From Parabacteroides acidifaciens (GTDB lineage: Bacteria; Bacteroidota; Bacteroidia; Bacteroidales; Tannerellaceae): a stretch of DNA of 64,000 nucleotides. The position numbers and the translations under genes were made by a program. The notes under the pieces were generated by a model. It ran no database searches and had not been told where the DNA came from. It saw nothing but the letters and a program-made list of their open reading frames with translations. Positions 60,547 to 64,000 of the stretch are shown here, one piece after another. Each line of letters opens with the position of its first letter. Positions within the stretch are counted from its first letter, which is position 1. The stretch lies in assembly GCF_003363715.1 (NCBI RefSeq), contig NZ_QREV01000011.1, forward strand, positions 45,594-109,593, read 5' to 3'.

Positions 60547-60583
60547 CAAATATATGTATTGCCTATGTACTATGCAATACATA
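60547..60583 (-). promoter_or_regulatory. padR promoter with overlapping operator
   Basis: The minus-strand -7 box TATATTTG lies at 60547-60554, and a -33-like TTG (60575-60577) is 20 nt away. A perfect inverted repeat, TATGTATTGC (60553-60562) and GCAATACATA (60574-60583), 11-nt spacer, spans from the -7 box to the -33 box. Confidence 0.65.
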
Positions 60584-60680
60584 CTACTATGTTTATCCTA
60601 ATTTAACATTGCTATTGCACAAATCAGGCGATTTTGTGTAAAAAACAGCCCTCTCTCATAGTAAATAGAACAGAAAAGAG

Positions 60681-60688
60681 TACTTTTG
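60681..60688 (+). promoter_or_regulatory. -7 box of the acyl-CoA synthetase gene
   Basis: TACTTTTG, with a 25-nt leader before the ATG at 60714. Confidence 0.5.
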
Positions 60689-60713
60689 CAGCATCAAATC
60701 AAAACAAAGAATC

Positions 60714-62519
60714 ATGATTTACTACCACTATGCCGAGTTGATCCATCGTCAAGCGGAGAAATATGGTTCCCGTACAGCATTAAAACATCGTGATAATGCG
60801 ACCGGGAAATGGTTGAAAATATCTTGGAGGGAGTTTTCAGACAAAGTAATGCTTACGGCCAAGGCCATGGCTGAGTTTGGAATAGAAGTACAGGAAAACA
60901 TCGGGGTTTATTCGCAGAATATGCCGCAATGCTTATACACTGATTTTGGCGCCTATGCGAACCGGGTGGTTTCGATCCCAATGTATGCGACAAATTCTCC
61001 GGGACAAATCGAATACATAATTAATGATGCCGGCATACACACTCTGTTTGTCGGTGAACAGTTGCAGTATAACAATGCATTTAAGGTGCAAAAAGACTCG
61101 CAATTCCTGAAGCGTCTGATCATATTTGATCCCGCTGTCAAATTGAATCCGGAGGACAAGACTTCCATTTATTTTGATGATTTCCTGCGGTTGGGTGACA
61201 ATGCACATGTCGAAACAACTGTGAAAATCCGTATGAACGAGGCTGTTCCGGAGGACTTGGCAACTATTATATATACTTCCGGTACGACCGGAGAGTCGAA
61301 AGGCGTCATGCTCCATCATTCCAATTACCTGGAAGCGATGCGTATTCACGATATCCGTCTGCCGATGGTTACGGACAAGGATCTTTCGATGTGCTTCCTT
61401 CCGTTGACTCATATTTTCGAGAAAGCGTGGTCTTACTATTGCCTGCATAAAGGGGTGGCGATTGCCATTAACCAGGACCCGAAGATGATTCAAAAGACAT
61501 TGCCGGAGGTGCATCCTACATTGATGTGTAATGTTCCCCGCTTTTGGGAGAAAGTATATGCCGGTGTGCATGACAAGATCAATTCGTCTTCTCCGGCCAT
61601 GAAAAAGATTTTCCTGGATGCTATCGAGACAGGACGCCGGTATAATCTGGAATATAAGAATAAAGGCATTCCGGCTCCTTGCGGATTAAAGTTGAAGTTT
61701 GAGTTTTATAACCGGACAGTCTTTATGCTTCTGAAAAAGGTCTTGGGTATCGAACGTGGGCGCCTTTTCCCGGTGGCGGGTGCACCTCTTTCTGATACGA
61801 TCAATGAATTTCTGCAATCGGTCAATATCCCGATTGCTTACGGTTATGGATTGAGCGAGACAACGGCGACCGTTTGCTTCTATCCGGAGATCGGATTCCA
61901 GTTCGGCTCTATCGGCGAGGTAATGCCGGATGTACAGGTGAGGATCGATCCGGAGAACAGTGAGATTTTAGTAAAAGGCAAGACGGTGATGTCCGGCTAC
62001 TATAATAAACCGGCTGAAAATAAAAAAGCATTTACCGAAGATGGTTTCTTCCGTACCGGAGATGCCGGACGGTTAGAAGGAAATACGCTGTTCTTTACGG
62101 AACGTATCAAGGACTTATATAAGACCTCAAACGGTAAATACATTGCTCCGCAGGCAATCGAGATGGCGATGAGCGGAGATAACTTTATCGAGCAGATTGC
62201 CGTTATCGGCGACCAGCGCAAGTTTGTCAGCGCTTTGATCGTGCCGGCCTATTCATTGCTGGAAGAGTATGCCGGGGAGAAGGGGCTAACCTTTAATAGC
62301 CGTGAAGAGCTGGTAAACCATAAAGAAATTCTCCGTCTGATAGAGACGCATGTGGAGGAACATCAGAAGAACTTAGCCTCCTACGAGAAGATCAAGCGGT
62401 TCACCTTGTTGCCTGAACCGTTTATGATGGGCTGCGAGCTGACGGATACGCTTAAATTGCGCCGTCCGGTTGTCCTGCAGAAATATGCGGAACAGATCGA
62501 AGCGATGTATGCGGAATAA
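60714..62519 (+). CDS. fadD: Long-chain acyl-CoA synthetase (AMP-forming)
   Basis: A 601-aa ANL-superfamily enzyme. The phosphate-binding loop is IIYTSGTTGESKGVML, followed by FLPLTHIFEK, the AMP motif YGYGLSETTATVCF and the hinge FRTGDAGRLEGN. The C-terminal domain has DLYKTSNGKYIAPQAIE with KTSNGKYI in the lysine region. It activates fatty acids as acyl-CoA. The length and motifs fit long-chain acyl-CoA synthetases of Bacteroidota. It stands alone between padR (divergent) and prfB. Confidence 0.92.
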   Translation: MIYYHYAELIHRQAEKYGSRTALKHRDNATGKWLKISWREFSDKVMLTAKAMAEFGIEVQENIGVYSQNMPQCLYTDFGAYANRVVSIPMYATNSPGQIEYIINDAGIHTLFVGEQLQYNNAFKVQKDSQFLKRLIIFDPAVKLNPEDKTSIYFDDFLRLGDNAHVETTVKIRMNEAVPEDLATIIYTSGTTGESKGVMLHHSNYLEAMRIHDIRLPMVTDKDLSMCFLPLTHIFEKAWSYYCLHKGVAIAINQDPKMIQKTLPEVHPTLMCNVPRFWEKVYAGVHDKINSSSPAMKKIFLDAIETGRRYNLEYKNKGIPAPCGLKLKFEFYNRTVFMLLKKVLGIERGRLFPVAGAPLSDTINEFLQSVNIPIAYGYGLSETTATVCFYPEIGFQFGSIGEVMPDVQVRIDPENSEILVKGKTVMSGYYNKPAENKKAFTEDGFFRTGDAGRLEGNTLFFTERIKDLYKTSNGKYIAPQAIEMAMSGDNFIEQIAVIGDQRKFVSALIVPAYSLLEEYAGEKGLTFNSREELVNHKEILRLIETHVEEHQKNLASYEKIKRFTLLPEPFMMGCELTDTLKLRRPVVLQKYAEQIEAMYAE

Positions 62520-62524
62520 TTTAG

Positions 62525-62532
62525 TATCTTTG
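62525..62532 (+). promoter_or_regulatory. prfB -7 box
   Basis: TATCTTTG, 31 nt before the prfB ATG at 62564 and just after the fadD stop. Confidence 0.55.
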
Positions 62533-62563
62533 TCGCCAATTACAAAATAAAGGATAAAAGATT

Positions 62564-63689
62564 ATGATCACATCAGACCAACTACACAACGTGTTGGAGC
62601 GCGAGCAAGCGCTGAGGGGGTATCTTTGACATAGATGGTAAGACCATCCAGTTAGAAGAAGAAGAATTACGCACCCATGACCCCGGTTTCTGGGAAGACG
62701 CCAAACGTGCCGAAGTCCAGATGAAGAAAGTAAAAGAGCTGAAAAAGTGGATTGAGCTTTACAACGAGGTTAATGCTGCAGCGGAAGAGTTGCAGTTGGC
62801 TTATGATTATGTAAAAGAAGGGATTGTCAGCGAAGAAGAGGTCGATGAGGCCTACAGCAAAGCAATCCAGTTGGTGGAAAGCCTGGAATTTCGCAATATG
62901 TTGCGCCAGGAAGCCGACCAGATGAGCTGCGTTTTGAAGATCAACTCCGGTGCCGGCGGTACGGAAAGCCAGGACTGGGCTTCGATGTTGCTTCGTATGT
63001 ACACACGCTGGGCGGAGTCGAACGGCTATAAGATTTCTGTTGCCAACTATCAGGAAGGGGATGAAGCCGGAATCAAAACGGCAACTCTCAATATCGAAGG
63101 CGATTATGCTTACGGGTACTTGAAAGGGGAGAACGGCGTGCACCGTCTGGTTCGTGTTTCTCCTTATAACGCGCAGGGTAAGCGAATGACCTCGTTTGCA
63201 TCTGTATTCGTAACCCCGTTGGTCGACGACACGATTGAAGTGAAGATCGATCAGGCTGCTATCTCTTGGGATACATTCCGTTCGGGTGGTGCCGGTGGCC
63301 AGAACGTCAACAAGGTGGAATCCGGTGTACGTCTGCGTTATCAGTTCAAAGACCCCTATACGGGCGAAGAAGAAGAGATTCTGATCGAGAACACAGAGAC
63401 GCGCGATCAGCCTAAGAACCGCGAGAATGCCATGCGACAGTTGCGTTCAATCTTGTATGACAAAGAATTGCAGCACCGCATGGAAGAGCAGGCGAAGGTG
63501 GAAGCCGGCAAGAAGAAGATCGAATGGGGATCGCAGATCCGCAGTTATGTCTTCGACGACCGCCGCGTGAAAGACCATCGTACCAACTACCAGACATCCG
63601 ATGTCAACGGTGTGATGGATGGTAAAATCGACGATTTCATCAAGGCTTACCTGATGGAATTCGGCGCTGAAGAAGCTGCTGAAAAGTAA
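62564..63689 (+). CDS. prfB: Peptide chain release factor 2, made by programmed +1 frameshift
   Basis: A protein of 374 aa in two frames: 62564-62626 (MITSDQLHNVLEREQALRGY L) and, skipping one base, 62628-63689. Frame 1 stops at TGA 62627-62629, and the shift site AGGGGG TAT CTT TGA C is the classic RF2 autoregulatory signal. The body has the GGQ motif (RSGGAGGQNVNKVESGVRLR). The stop-codon recognition tripeptide, usually SPF, reads SPY here (LVRVSPYNAQGKRMTSF). RF2 releases peptides at UGA and UAA. A tRNA gene follows 77 bp later. Confidence 0.96.
62614..62630 (+). promoter_or_regulatory. prfB: prfB +1 frameshift signal
   Basis: An SD-like AGGGGG (62615-62620), TAT spacer, slippery CTT (62624-62626), and TGA C (62627-62630). 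When RF2 is low the ribosome slips by one base at CTT and continues in the second frame, so RF2 controls its own synthesis. Confidence 0.95.
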
Positions 63690-63766
63690 GTTTTCCCCGT
63701 TAACACTTGCATATCTCGATTATAAGTCGTAATATTGCACCCGATTTCAGAGCACCGCTCTGAACA

Positions 63767-63840
63767 GGTCCTATAGCTCAGTTGGTTAGAGCACCTGACT
63801 CATAATCAGGGAGTCCTTGGTTCAAGCCCAAGTGGGACCA
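63767..63840 (+). tRNA. tRNA with CAT anticodon (elongator Met, or Ile2)
   Basis: A 74-nt cloverleaf: acceptor GGTCCTA with TGGGACC (one G-U), D arm GCTC...GAGC, anticodon stem CTGA/TCAG with CAT at 63801-63803, and T arm TTGG TTCAAGC CCAA. It is not an initiator type because the first acceptor pair is matched. The CAT anticodon may be methionine or lysidine-modified isoleucine; sequence alone does not decide. CCA is not encoded. Confidence 0.95.
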
Positions 63841-63852
63841 CGTTGAAAAACT

Positions 63853-63884
63853 AAGCAATTACATAATTTGTAATTGCTTTTTTT
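63853..63884 (+). terminator. Terminator after the tRNA
   Basis: AAGCAATTAC, loop ATAATTT, GTAATTGCTT, then a T run: a 10-bp stem 12 bp after the tRNA. The last 116 bp of the window show a TACATTTG -7-like box (63974-63981) but no supported gene. Confidence 0.9.
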
Positions 63885-64000
63885 GTTTACAGAGTGTTTC
63901 ACGCGTTCAGCGGATTTTTAGGTTCACCCGATATTTCTTGGGGGTAGTTCTTTTACATTTTCCTTACAATGCTTACATTTGTCTCATGACAGATCCGACA

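Noticed and set aside
63900..64000. tRNA-associated attachment site or the start of a mobile element at the window end; possible ATG at 63986
   Set aside because: No duplicated tRNA end and no integrase sequence is visible; only five codons follow the ATG, so nothing can be supported.

Overview
The window reads as an ordinary chromosomal stretch of a gut Bacteroidales bacterium, most likely Parabacteroides. The support is the repeated Bacteroidota promoter signature (-33 TTTG / -7 TAnnTTTG), families typical of the group (DUF5128-like 6-bladed propellers, DUF2975, DUF3575, DUF3836, DUF3868, DUF4292, DUF4369, clostripain lipoproteins), long-form IspG, and prfB with the classic +1 frameshift. 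Genus is inferred from general similarity, not from a marker comparison.

Layout: 1-6587 holds tandem TPR proteins and four tandem secreted beta-propeller paralogues. 6816-12257 has an ORF6N DNA-binding gene, a patatin/beta-barrel (PlpD-type) protein, a DUF2461 protein and sppA. 12312-15492 is a five-gene membrane cassette (DUF2975 x2, CPBP protease-like x2, Cro-like regulator). 15681-18600 has a DUF3836 protein, dinD and the TrpB2-type tryptophan synthase. 18756-22991 has a porin-like protein, an EamA transporter and a soluble GAF/PAS histidine kinase. 23344-28297 is a housekeeping run rpoN - PAP2-like - gcvH - purE - ispG. 28656-33044 is dut - TPR - DUF4292 lipoprotein - EnvC-like. 33189-37561 (minus) has a flippase, argE, a DUF1016 nuclease and ribF. 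37689-45520 has an unrecognised 1049-aa secreted protein, an orphan ECF sigma factor, a second porin-like protein with an overlapping sugar-nucleotide reductase, and a TPR-AraC regulator. 45700-53385 has asd, a lamin-tail protein, a clostripain, a DUF3575/DUF3868 pair and class I fumarase. 53459-63840 has pnp, a TlpA-like lipoprotein, greA, hinT, a PadR-PspC-head-GIN operon, fadD, prfB and a CAT-anticodon tRNA.

The most unusual material lies in two hidden patterns. First, three accessory genes for DNA-interacting proteins (ORF6N, dinD, DUF1016 nuclease) each carry a perfect 12-15 bp-arm palindrome inside the reading frame. The dinD palindrome is repeated, inverted, as two strong hairpins just past its stop codon. 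Second, three intergenic regions contain unrelated short arrays of degenerate units spaced 21-22 nt (and 31 nt), close to whole DNA helical turns. A terminator inside the greA leader and a PadR operator covering its own promoter are the clearest regulatory signals. No CRISPR array, rRNA, insertion sequence or prophage was seen.
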